From: CAWCOU01 sp963797335
GTDB taxonomy: Bacteria; Pseudomonadota; Gammaproteobacteria; JAURND01
DNA: 64,000 nucleotides
Assembly (NCBI GenBank): GCA_963797335.1
Contig: CAWCOU010000008.1
Span: 341,488-405,487 of the forward strand
Direction: 5' to 3'
Part shown: positions 1 to 7,825 of the stretch, piece by piece
Layout of the letters: the number at the start of each line of letters is the position of its first letter
How positions within the stretch are numbered: the first letter of the stretch is position 1
Made by a program: the position numbers and the translations under genes
The notes under the pieces: generated by a model
What the model saw: the letters and a program-made list of their open reading frames with translations, nothing else
What the model was told of the DNA's origin: nothing
Database searches by the model: none

Positions 1-598
1 TATTTCTAAAATATACCATATTTTTATTATTATCGGCACTAGTATGAATATAGATTTCACCCTTCCCGGCCTGTTGGATCAATTTTATCGCATTAGCTAG
101 TAATTGTTCAAACAGGCATTCTACAAATAGTGGGGTGAAATGAAAATGAAAATCACACTTAACATCTAAATGGAGGCTCGGGCGTTGAATTTCATTGGCA
201 AAAGACTGTTTTTGCAGAGCTGATCTAAGCACGTGCTTTATGGATAACTCGGTGATTTCGGGTGAATTAGAAGATAATTGTTTATAAAATGTCGGCAGCA
301 ACTGAAAGAATTCGAAGATGTGATTAATATTATCTCCGGTGGCAAACATCAAATTCGCTTTCGTGTCTTTTAGGGTATCGGCACGCATCGGCTCTTCCTC
401 TAGCAAATGATGCTCTACAGCCAATTGATAACCAGAAATTAATTTGGATAGTATATTGTTAACATTGCTGCCAGCCATACGTGTAACCACTAATGGCGTG
501 GTCAAATCATGAATGATGCAGGCGATCATTCTTGACCAAAGTTGACTTAATTGATCTAGCTTATTTACGGGGATTTCTTGATTTATGTTATTTGTCAT
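1..598 (-). CDS. Sensor histidine kinase, partial (C-terminus outside the window)
   Basis: The reading frame is open from an ATG at 598 to the window edge, so only the first 199 residues are seen. It starts without a membrane segment. An H-box-like stretch IIHDLTTPLVV (His30) is followed by a long helical region, as in a dimerisation/phosphoacceptor domain. A later stretch LFEQLLANAIKLIQQ resembles the N-box of a HATPase_c domain. The gene therefore most likely encodes a cytoplasmic histidine kinase that autophosphorylates on His30 and passes the phosphate to an unseen regulator. The start is supported by a strong ribosome site (GGAGGG) about 7 bases upstream. The input domain is either very short or lies elsewhere. 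The layout recalls LqsS/CqsS-type kinases, but without their N-terminal membrane region that comparison is weak. Confidence 0.7.
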   Translation of the reverse strand, partial: MTNNINQEIPVNKLDQLSQLWSRMIACIIHDLTTPLVVTRMAGSNVNNILSKLISGYQLAVEHHLLEEEPMRADTLKDTKANLMFATGDNINHIFEFFQLLPTFYKQLSSNSPEITELSIKHVLRSALQKQSFANEIQRPSLHLDVKCDFHFHFTPLFVECLFEQLLANAIKLIQQAGKGEIYIHTSADNNKNMVYFRN

Positions 599-905
599 TA
601 TTATTCCCTCCAGTATCTACTTGCCCGTCATTAAAATTTTTTACGCCATCCTAAAAACTACACGTCATCCCGAGCGCAGCGAGGGACCTCCTGAATATGG
701 CACAATACTTAACATGGAGTGTTTGTTAGCTTAATAAATTTTCACGTGTCTTTTAACAAATATTCAATCGTGCCACATTTAGGAGATCCCTCGCTACGCT
801 CGGGATGACGTAGAGAGATTGTGCTACATTCAGGAGGTCCCTCGCTACGCTCGGGATGACGTGGAGCGTTGGGGATGACGTGGAGCGCTTGAGGTGGAGA
901 TGGAT
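599..905. other. Gene-free intergenic stretch dominated by a palindromic repeat
   Basis: This 307-base gap lies downstream of the ABC ATPase gene and upstream of the histidine kinase. Apart from the kinase ribosome site it holds no credible ORF. Its main content is three copies of a GC-rich palindromic repeat, described separately. The AT-rich stretch between the copies (about 697-780) shows nothing recognisable. Confidence 0.7.
663..861. repeat. Three-copy dispersed repeat with inverted arms
   Basis: Copies lie at 663-696 (one orientation) and at 781-810 and 828-861 (the opposite orientation). The core reads CCCTCGCTACGCTCGGGATG or its complement. A partial fourth copy (GGGGATGACGTGGAGCG) follows at about 870-886. 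Copies one and three can pair over 34 bases with only a base or two mismatched. This is the form of short mobile or REP-like palindromes seen in many intracellular bacteria. Related but distinct palindromes lie at 7702-7812 and 30541-30614. Confidence 0.8.
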
Positions 906-2210
906 CTACTCCTGGCTCTCCAAGCGTAATACGCCCGAATTATAATCATACGCAAACAATTCCGCGTAGCGCCCCCAATCGATCACAATTTCCAGCACTT
1001 CACCCGCCGCATCTTCGCTGAGGTGGTCTTCTAATTCTCGTAAAAAGCGATCTTCCGACGCACGGTGCCCCGGGCGTTCGTCTAAAACCCGACGAATATG
1101 TCGCGCCAGTGGTACGTATTTCATTAAGTGCGCCGCAAAAATTTGCTTGCGTTCCAGTATATCGGCTTCAATAAATTGTCGACCGGCACGAGTCAACTCA
1201 ATATCACCTTTTGAAACATCGGCGAAACGAAGAATTTCCAGCGCTTCCGTCATCAAGAATAATTTATCGACATCCAAATTCAGATCATTGGCCAGTTCAG
1301 GCAAGTCGACTTTTTGCTGATATTCTGGCGAATTCAAGGTGTCGAGAAATCCGGTCAACTCGGATATACCGACTTTAGGCAGGCGATAACCGATGCCGGT
1401 GGGCTTGTGTTTAGCACCATGTCCTAACGTTTGCTCTAGCGATGTGGTCATCAATGTATAGATTTCGTCAACCACGCCGCGAATTTTTTCATCTTCACTA
1501 TCGCGTGGTTGTGGTAAATCAACGACAATTTCGCCCCGAATTTGACCGGGATTGCTGCTGAATACTAAGATCCGATCAGCCATCAAGGCGGCTTCTTCAA
1601 TGTTATGCGTTACCAATAGAATCGATCGAATATTGGTTTTCTTATCTTGCCACAAATCGAGTAAATCATTGCGCAGATTATCAGCGGTGAGCGCATCAAG
1701 TGCCGAAAAAGGTTCATCCATTAATAATACTTCGGGATCAACTACTAACGCACGCGCAAATCCCACGCGTTGTCGCATACCACCGGATAACTCCTTAGGA
1801 TAGGCAGACTCAAAACCGTCCAGGCCAATAACATCAATGGCTTTTAATGCGCGCTCACGGCGAACCGCTCTGGAAATACCTTGGGCTTCTAAACCCAATT
1901 CCACATTTTGCAAAACCGTGAGCCAAGGAAATAAAGCGAAGCTCTGAAACACCATGCTCAAGCCACGCACAGGTCCACGCACCGAATCGCCACGATAAAG
2001 CACTCCCCCGGCCGAAGGACGGGTGAGTCCGGCGATAATTCGTAATAATGTCGATTTGCCAGAACCGGATTTACCCAGCAAAGCAATGATCTCTCCTTCG
2101 CGCAGGGTAAAATTCAAATTATTCAACACGAGCAAATCCTGGTAATCGCTTTTTTTAAACGATTTACAAATACCATTGATTTCGATTAATGCCGAAGAAG
2201 TCATTGTCAT
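906..2210 (-). CDS. NitT/TauT-family ABC transporter ATP-binding protein with AAA-associated C-terminal domain
   Basis: This is the ATPase that drives uptake by the permease encoded immediately upstream. The nucleotide-binding domain fills about the first 250 residues: Walker A GKSGSGKST, signature LSGGMRQRVGFARAL, Walker B LLMDEPFSALD and the H-loop LLVTHNIEEA. It is closest to ATPases of nitrate/sulfonate/taurine-type importers. About 150 further residues form a helical, winged-helix-like C-terminal domain, as in the AAA-associated domain found on a subset of these ATPases, where it may sense substrate or regulate activity. The ATG at 2210 (or 2204) is preferred over an upstream TTG at 2228. 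The gap to the permease gene is short, so the two are an operon. No periplasmic binding protein gene is adjacent, so the substrate is unknown. Confidence 0.9.
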   Translation of the reverse strand: MTMTSSALIEINGICKSFKKSDYQDLLVLNNLNFTLREGEIIALLGKSGSGKSTLLRIIAGLTRPSAGGVLYRGDSVRGPVRGLSMVFQSFALFPWLTVLQNVELGLEAQGISRAVRRERALKAIDVIGLDGFESAYPKELSGGMRQRVGFARALVVDPEVLLMDEPFSALDALTADNLRNDLLDLWQDKKTNIRSILLVTHNIEEAALMADRILVFSSNPGQIRGEIVVDLPQPRDSEDEKIRGVVDEIYTLMTTSLEQTLGHGAKHKPTGIGYRLPKVGISELTGFLDTLNSPEYQQKVDLPELANDLNLDVDKLFLMTEALEILRFADVSKGDIELTRAGRQFIEADILERKQIFAAHLMKYVPLARHIRRVLDERPGHRASEDRFLRELEDHLSEDAAGEVLEIVIDWGRYAELFAYDYNSGVLRLESQE

Positions 2211-2260
2211 ACCATCATTTGCTGGCAACTAAAAGTGCTGACCTGAGAATCTATAGGGCT

Positions 2261-4003
2261 TCATAACTTAAAACGCTCTTTAGCTAAGCGATATAAAGGT
2301 CGCCATAATACTCGATTAATAATTAATACATAGATACACATAATGGCAATACCCAATGCCAGCCGTGGAAAATCACCTGAGGTGGCCTGTTGAGTAATAT
2401 AGGCACCGATACCCGTCGCTCGCAGTTGAGTATGCCCCCAACTCACCACTTCTGCAATAATACTGGCGTTCCAGGCACCCCCAGCGGCGGTGATCGCCCC
2501 GGTGACATAATAGGGAAAGATTCCTGGCAAAATCAAACGTCGCCACCATAACCACCCCCGCACATTGAGTGAGCTGGCCGCCTGTCGTAAATCTTTGGGA
2601 ATGGCCGTGGTACCTGCGATCACATTAAAGGCAATATACCATTGCGAACCCAGAATCATCAGCGGTGAAGTCCAAACATTGGTATTTAAAGCATATGTCA
2701 CAATAATGATGACGGCAACGGGATAAAATAGATTCACTGGAAATGAGGCTAAGAATTGAATAATGGGTTGAACCGTGTTAGCCACTCGTGGCCGTAAACC
2801 GATCCAAACACCCAAGGGTATCCAGATAACAGAACTCAATAGAATGAGAATGAGCACTCGAAACGCCGTAATGAAGCCATACCATAAAACATGGCCTATT
2901 TCCTGCCAATGCACGGTCGCCAAAACAAACTGGGCTAAAATAATTAACGCCACAATCAACACGGTTGTTAAAAAGAAATACCAACCTGGAATCAAGTAAG
3001 ATCGCCAACGCTTAGGTTGATAATCTGACGATGACGTCCCCGTTTTTCTAAATAACCGTATATTGATCAATGAATCGGCGAATCGATTAAATAATTCATT
3101 ACTGCGTCGTAATAGTTTTGTGCGTTGAAATAAACGTACTAGCCAAGAATGACTCTGTTGCTCCTCACCTATCTGCTCAAACTTAAATTTATCAATCCAC
3201 TCACTCAACGGACGAAATAATAATTGGTCGTAAATTAAAATAACGACAAACATCGCCATAATAGCATAACAAACAGAGAGGATATCGGCGTGCTCTACTG
3301 CCAACGCGATGTAGGAGCCAATGCCAGGCAAGGTAATGTTCTGATGATTTACTGAGATCGCTTCCGATGCGACCACAAAAAACCAGCTGGCCGACATCGA
3401 CATCATGGCATTCCAGAGTAAGCCCGGCATCGCAAAAGGCACGTCTAACCGCCAAAAGCGCTGCCAACGCGAGAGTTGGAAAATGCGCGCCGCTTCAATC
3501 AAATCCTCCGGCACATTGCGAAGACTTTGATAAAAACTCAGGGTCATATTCCATACTTGTGCCGTAAAAATGGCAAAGATGGCCGCACATTCCGGACCCA
3601 ATAAACTGTTAGGGAATAAGGCAATAAAAGCGACTACCGTAATTGAAAGATATCCCAATACGGGCACTGACTGCAGAATATCAATGAGTGGAATCAGTAA
3701 TCGTTCAGCATGGCTACTTTTGGCGGCAGCCGTACCGACAGTAAAGGTGAATAATAAGGAGCACAGCAACGCCAACGCCATGCGCAAGACACTGCGAAAC
3801 CCATAATACGGTAAGTATTCGGGATTGAGTGATATGGTGATGGGTTGCCCCAGGTGGTATGGGGTCACCATGCCGCGAGCTCCCCAACCCAGCAAGACAA
3901 TAATAGCTAGCACTAGGCAAACAGCGACAAAATCCCAATAATTAGGATAACTCCACCCCTTGAGATCGATTTTGGCGGAGGTCCATTTGGCAAAAATTGG
4001 CAC
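2261..4003 (-). CDS. ABC transporter permease, two fused BPD_transp_1 domains
   Basis: This 580-residue inner-membrane protein carries two permease domains in one chain, each with about five or six membrane helices. Each half has an EAA-type coupling loop: DLIEAARIFQLSRWQRFWRL in the first and DLRQAASSLNVRGWLWWRRL in the second. These loops contact the ATPase encoded just downstream. A fused permease means one copy replaces the usual homodimer. The start is a GTG at 4003, because no ATG occurs until about residue 45, after the first membrane segment. Family knowledge suggests import of an oxyanion, sulfonate or similar small anion. With no substrate-binding protein in the window, this is a guess. 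Confidence 0.9.
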   Translation of the reverse strand: MPIFAKWTSAKIDLKGWSYPNYWDFVAVCLVLAIIVLLGWGARGMVTPYHLGQPITISLNPEYLPYYGFRSVLRMALALLCSLLFTFTVGTAAAKSSHAERLLIPLIDILQSVPVLGYLSITVVAFIALFPNSLLGPECAAIFAIFTAQVWNMTLSFYQSLRNVPEDLIEAARIFQLSRWQRFWRLDVPFAMPGLLWNAMMSMSASWFFVVASEAISVNHQNITLPGIGSYIALAVEHADILSVCYAIMAMFVVILIYDQLLFRPLSEWIDKFKFEQIGEEQQSHSWLVRLFQRTKLLRRSNELFNRFADSLINIRLFRKTGTSSSDYQPKRWRSYLIPGWYFFLTTVLIVALIILAQFVLATVHWQEIGHVLWYGFITAFRVLILILLSSVIWIPLGVWIGLRPRVANTVQPIIQFLASFPVNLFYPVAVIIIVTYALNTNVWTSPLMILGSQWYIAFNVIAGTTAIPKDLRQAASSLNVRGWLWWRRLILPGIFPYYVTGAITAAGGAWNASIIAEVVSWGHTQLRATGIGAYITQQATSGDFPRLALGIAIMCIYVLIINRVLWRPLYRLAKERFKL

Positions 4004-4071
4004 AGGGCAATCTCAGCGTTATTCTTTCTGATTTTTCCGAACTAATCACTACAGTATGCTGTGGCCTTTCA

Positions 4072-4674
4072 TCAAGACAGCCATTCATTCAGCACCGCAT
4101 AGGTAGGCTCCAACCCAACACGATCCAAAGAAGAAAACAATTGCACCGAGATTGACCCAGGATACGATAATAATTCATGTTCCACTTGCCGCAGCGCACT
4201 GGATGCAGCGCCATGACTCAGTTTGTCTGCTTTCGTCAGCAAAATATGAATCGGCAACTGGCACTGACTGGCCCAAAGAATAACCTGTTGGTCTGATTCT
4301 TTCAAAGGATGCCGTATATCCATAATCAACACCAACCCTTTTAAAGATTCGCGTGACTCCAGGTAATGGTCGACGAGTTCTTGCCAGCGTTGTTTGACTT
4401 GCAATGGTACTTTGGCATAGCCATAACCAGGCAAGTCGACTAAACGATGTTCGGCATCCAGGCCAAAAAAATTAATCATCTGCGTTCGACCCGGAACTTT
4501 ACTGCTGCGCGCTAAGCCTTTAATTCCGGTGATGGTGTTAATAGCGCTTGATTTTCCCGCATTCGAGCGGCCGATGAAAGCGACTTCACTACCCTTATCG
4601 GGTGGCAATTGCTCCAACGAAATGACACTCAGCATAAATGATGCATTGTGGTAAAGCGATTTGGGTAAGTTCAT
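4072..4674 (-). CDS. engB: Ribosome biogenesis GTP-binding protein EngB (YihA/YsxC)
   Basis: This is a 200-residue P-loop GTPase of the TrmE-Era-EngA-EngB superfamily, required for late assembly of the 50S ribosomal subunit. The motifs appear in order: G1 GRSNAGKSS, a G2 threonine in VPGRTQMINFF, G3 DLPGYGYA and G4 LTKADKL. The length matches the family. The ATG start at 4674 gives the usual N-terminal extension with a Phe-rich segment before G1. It lies between the aldolase and ABC transporter genes on the same strand, only 14 bases downstream of the aldolase gene, so co-transcription is likely. Confidence 0.96.
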   Translation of the reverse strand: MNLPKSLYHNASFMLSVISLEQLPPDKGSEVAFIGRSNAGKSSAINTITGIKGLARSSKVPGRTQMINFFGLDAEHRLVDLPGYGYAKVPLQVKQRWQELVDHYLESRESLKGLVLIMDIRHPLKESDQQVILWASQCQLPIHILLTKADKLSHGAASSALRQVEHELLSYPGSISVQLFSSLDRVGLEPTYAVLNEWLS

Positions 4675-4688
4675 GGGTATGGGTGTCG

Positions 4689-5753
4689 TTAGTTGACTCG
4701 CGGATCGAGTTCACCTGCGTGATAGCGCTGCGCCATTTTTTCTAATGAGCAGACTCGAATTTTTCCAGCATTTCCTGCCGCACCAAATGCTTCATACCGT
4801 GCTTTACATATCTCAGTCATTGCTTTAGTCGATACACCTAAATACTTGCGCGGATCAAATTCAGAAGGGTTTTCACTCATATAACGGCGGATAGCCCCCG
4901 TCGCTGCCAGCCGCAAATCCGTATCAATATTAATCTTACGGACACCGTGCCGAATGCCCTCTTGGATTTCTTTTACTGGCACACCGTAGGTTTCGTGAAT
5001 ATCACCACCAAATTCGTTAATGACGGCCAACCAATCCTGGGGTACCGATGAAGAACCGTGCATCACTAAATGCGTATCGGGAATACGGGCATGAATGGCT
5101 TTAATGCGGTCAATAGCCAAAATATCACCGGTAGGCGGTCGGCTGAACTTATATGCACCATGGCTAGTACCTATGGCAATGGCCAATGCATCCACTTTCG
5201 TGGCTTTAACAAATCGTGCGGCTTCATCCGGATCAGTCAGCAACTGATCGTGCGAAAGAATGCCTTCTGCTCCAGAACCATCTTCGTCACCGGCCCGGCT
5301 TGTTTCCAATGAACCCAGGCAGCCTAATTCCCCCTCCACAGAAACACCGCCAGCATGAGCCATAAACACGGTTTTCTGAGTGACATCGACATTGTATTCG
5401 AAGGATGAAGGGGTTTTCATATCCGCTTCCAGAGAACCATCCATCATCACCGAGGTGAAACCTAATTGGATGGAGCGCTGGCAAACATCCGGAGCGGAGC
5501 CATGATCTTGGTGCATACAAATGGGGATGTGTGGCCATTCTTCGACAGCGGCCACGATGAGCTGCCGGATAAATGCAGCACCTGCGTATTTACGTGCCCC
5601 AGCCGAGGCCTGAATAATGACTGGGCTGTCAGTCGCATCCGCCGCCAACATGATGGCACGGATTTGTTCGAGATTATTTGCATTAAACGCCGGCACACCA
5701 TAACCGTGTTCCGCCGCGTGATCCAGCAACTGACGCAAAGAGATAAGAGCCAT
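4689..5753 (-). CDS. fba: Fructose-bisphosphate aldolase, class II (Calvin/glycolytic subtype)
   Basis: A zinc-dependent cytoplasmic aldolase that cleaves fructose 1,6-bisphosphate to dihydroxyacetone phosphate and glyceraldehyde 3-phosphate, and runs in reverse in gluconeogenesis. The 354-residue product starts with MALISLRQLLDHAAEHGYG and has the metal-ligand segment ICMHQDHGS, further conserved stretches DGSLE, GTSHGAYKF and VMHGSSSVP, and a C-terminal NIDTDLR segment. The ATG at 5753 is chosen because it has AAAAAGGTAG just upstream and matches the family N-terminus; a TTG at 5783 would add ten poorly conserved residues. engB follows 14 bases later on the same strand. Confidence 0.95.
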   Translation of the reverse strand: MALISLRQLLDHAAEHGYGVPAFNANNLEQIRAIMLAADATDSPVIIQASAGARKYAGAAFIRQLIVAAVEEWPHIPICMHQDHGSAPDVCQRSIQLGFTSVMMDGSLEADMKTPSSFEYNVDVTQKTVFMAHAGGVSVEGELGCLGSLETSRAGDEDGSGAEGILSHDQLLTDPDEAARFVKATKVDALAIAIGTSHGAYKFSRPPTGDILAIDRIKAIHARIPDTHLVMHGSSSVPQDWLAVINEFGGDIHETYGVPVKEIQEGIRHGVRKINIDTDLRLAATGAIRRYMSENPSEFDPRKYLGVSTKAMTEICKARYEAFGAAGNAGKIRVCSLEKMAQRYHAGELDPRVN

Positions 5754-5997
5754 AGTAGCTACCTTTTTATAGTGAGTAATCAATGTAAGTGGGGCCGAAG
5801 TATACCTAAACTTGATCGTTAAATCACCTACCCGGCAAATCCCACTGTTTGCTTCCTGTGGTCACGCCCCTTTCTTGATAAGCCACTCTCGTATAAGGGA
5901 ATTGTTGGCTAATCGACCACAGAAATGTCAATAGCTTACGCATTATGATACAATATCTTTATAAATACTGCATTCATCCATCTTCAGAGGTTTTTCA

Positions 5998-6603
5998 ATG
6001 TCAGATAAGTCGCGCGCTAACGAAGGCAATAAAGCTAGAATAGATGCCAGCTCCTTATGGGAAGAGCGTCTGCTAGGGAATGACCTGGGGGAGATCGATT
6101 GGGATAGACCGGTTAGCCATGAAGATGTGAACTACCTCTTACGGCTTTATCCATTTGTGCAAATGATTAACAGCGAAGCGGTTTGGGAGGAGACAGTCAT
6201 TCCTCAATTCAGTAAGGCGCCTTGCGGCTGGCTGATTCATGACTACGGGCAAGCCATGAGCGTTTCTAGAGGTAACTATTTATTTGGCGACGCTCACCCC
6301 GAATTAACTGATGAGGATGAGGGTGGTGAAGGCGGCGATGCCGATGGCACAGTCACCAAACAAACCTTTGACACCGCGGAAGCGATGGTCGCCAGGGCCA
6401 TTGACAAAGGCTGGGCCGGCATTGAAATTATTGCCGGTACTGATTTTATGAAATGGTCGGTTTGGGTAGCAGCACAAATCCGTGGCTACACGTTACTGGG
6501 TTATGAGCCCAATAGACAAGAAAAGGAAAAATACGAACGCGTGCGACGAATGTTAAAATCAAAAGAGACAGGCTACCAACCCGGCGCCGCACCTTCCGGA
6601 TAA
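5998..6603 (+). CDS. Small protein with an LPD7-like domain
   Basis: This 201-residue soluble protein has no signal peptide. Its C-terminal third (about 122-172) contains AMVARAIDKGWAGIEI, then GTDFMKW, and WVAAQIRGYTLLGYEPN. This closely follows the pattern of the large polyvalent-protein-associated domain LPD7 (helix, GW, a strand ending in G-x-x-x-F, a W/A-rich helix, then G-x-x-x-x-G-Y-x-P), normally found on relaxases and large conjugative proteins. Here it is a short stand-alone gene with a separate N-terminal domain and an acidic Glu/Gly-rich linker (about 103-117). A ribosome site (AGAGG) precedes the ATG. No conjugation genes are near. The function is unknown; the LPD7 match is by eye. 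Confidence 0.75.
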   Translation: MSDKSRANEGNKARIDASSLWEERLLGNDLGEIDWDRPVSHEDVNYLLRLYPFVQMINSEAVWEETVIPQFSKAPCGWLIHDYGQAMSVSRGNYLFGDAHPELTDEDEGGEGGDADGTVTKQTFDTAEAMVARAIDKGWAGIEIIAGTDFMKWSVWVAAQIRGYTLLGYEPNRQEKEKYERVRRMLKSKETGYQPGAAPSG

Positions 6604-6643
6604 TAGCTCAGCCCCAGGATGGAAACATTCGTATTTTGCCGAT

Positions 6644-6670
6644 TTTGGTGGGAAAATTTTTCTCACCAAA
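6644..6670. terminator. Bidirectional hairpin between convergent genes
   Basis: The stem pairs 6644-6655 with 6659-6670 (TTTGGTGGGAAA with TTTCTCACCAAA, one G-T wobble) around a three-base loop. It sits between the end of the LPD7-like gene and the end of the convergent gene at 6742, where a shared terminator is expected. Neither side has a long T run, so it is a weak intrinsic terminator at best. Confidence 0.5.
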
Positions 6671-6741
6671 CTCGACTAAAATCCGACCGTTTGTGCCAAA
6701 GATATGAGGTGCTTGAGCTCACCCTTCCGATGGATAAAAGT

Positions 6742-7656
6742 TTAAAATATCCGTAAAGGCTGCGAAGGGGGAGGCGGTGGCGGTGTTTTCTCTTCGGTTT
6801 TCTTCGGGCATATTTGTTGCATTTTCTTTTTCTTCTGATTTTTTCTTTCTTCGGCTTCCAGTATCCAGCGCAACATTAATCCTTTCTTTTTTCTTTTCTT
6901 TCGTTTATCAGCAAATTCTAGACCTTCCTTTAATGTCTTCATTTTTTTGGTTTTTTCTGCTAACGATTTCTTGCGCTTAACGGTATTTTTTAGCTTCACT
7001 GCCCCACTCGCTAGCCGTAATTCTTGGTCGTGCTTCTTCTCTTCTGCTTTTTTTTGATTCCTAACTGCCGTAGGGTTGGGGGAAGGAACAAGCTGAGGCG
7101 ATGGCTTCTGGTTCGGGTCTGCTGTCTGCTGTTTGGTAGCGACCGCTTCTTCCCCAGCCTCTTTTTTATCTTGAAAGCGATTAGGATTAGTCCAATCGGC
7201 TTGCAGTGCCGCTTTATATTGGTGCTGTGGCGGAGTAATCGCGATAGGAGTCCCTTCAGCAACAGCCACATTTTTAGCCGTTTTGATGGGACTTAAATTC
7301 GGTTTGATTTGATGCCCGTCCAGTAATTGTTCTATCTTCAAGCCATCGGTGTTTAATAGCGGTTTGACTTCCAGCTCCGCAACAGATGACAGGCCATGCT
7401 GCAGCCGTTTATTGGGTTCCCCGATCATTGTCTCAGCAAGTGGTTGCCCTTGCTCTGGACGCGCGCGCATTTGCTTTTTGCTGTTCTCTATTTCCAGAAT
7501 AACCCGAGCATAGGTGTTTTCGAGCTCATCAAGCTCCTGGACTGAAACCCTATTTTCAGTGTTCAACTGGTTGGATCCTAACGTTGTCGAGACTTTACGA
7601 TTCATACTATTTTTCATATCCAGTGAACAATTAATTTCATCCGTACCAGAATGCAT
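6742..7656 (-). CDS. Hypothetical lysine- and proline-rich protein
   Basis: No known family was recognised. The product of about 304 residues is hydrophilic, with no signal peptide or membrane segment. An N-terminal helical segment (about 38-62, SVQELDELENTYARVI) could form a coiled coil. A low-complexity middle rich in Pro, Gln and Asn follows, then a very basic helical region (about 205-285, with KRKKSLAEKTKKMK and KRKKRKKK) and a proline run near the C-terminus. The basic clusters resemble nuclear-localisation or nucleic-acid-binding segments. The ATG at 7656 is preferred because GGAG lies 5 bases upstream; a GTG sits at 7662. It is downstream of the three-repeat protein gene, separated by a long perfect palindrome. 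Both could be secreted effectors, which is speculation. Confidence 0.6.
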   Translation of the reverse strand: MHSGTDEINCSLDMKNSMNRKVSTTLGSNQLNTENRVSVQELDELENTYARVILEIENSKKQMRARPEQGQPLAETMIGEPNKRLQHGLSSVAELEVKPLLNTDGLKIEQLLDGHQIKPNLSPIKTAKNVAVAEGTPIAITPPQHQYKAALQADWTNPNRFQDKKEAGEEAVATKQQTADPNQKPSPQLVPSPNPTAVRNQKKAEEKKHDQELRLASGAVKLKNTVKRKKSLAEKTKKMKTLKEGLEFADKRKKRKKKGLMLRWILEAEERKNQKKKKMQQICPKKTEEKTPPPPPPSQPLRIF

Positions 7657-7701
7657 CACCACTCCGCTGCTGCGTCATTCCACGCCTTGTCCACATTCCA
7701 T

Positions 7702-7812
7702 TACGTCGTCCCGCGGCTTGTCCGCGGGATCCAGAGATGCATGATACATTTCATCTTTTCGACAAGCCTTCACTTCTTTCTGGATCCCGCGGACAAGCCG
7801 CGGGACGACGTA
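7702..7812. repeat. Perfect 34-bp inverted repeat element
   Basis: The arms at 7702-7735 and 7779-7812 are exact reverse complements over 34 bases, around a 43-base loop. Each arm is itself a hairpin with the core CCCGCGGCTTGTCCGCGGG. The sequence class (GTCCCGCGGCTTGTCCGCGG followed by ATCCAG) looks like the palindromic repeats common in obligate or facultative intracellular bacteria. It lies between two same-strand genes, so the transcript would carry a very stable structure. Confidence 0.9.
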
Positions 7813-7825
7813 GAGAAGCTGCTGC

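Noticed and set aside
6777..7296. Phe/Ser-rich plus-strand frames resembling membrane proteins
   Set aside because: They are the complement of the Lys-rich gene at 6742-7656; poly-Lys codons read backwards give poly-Phe.
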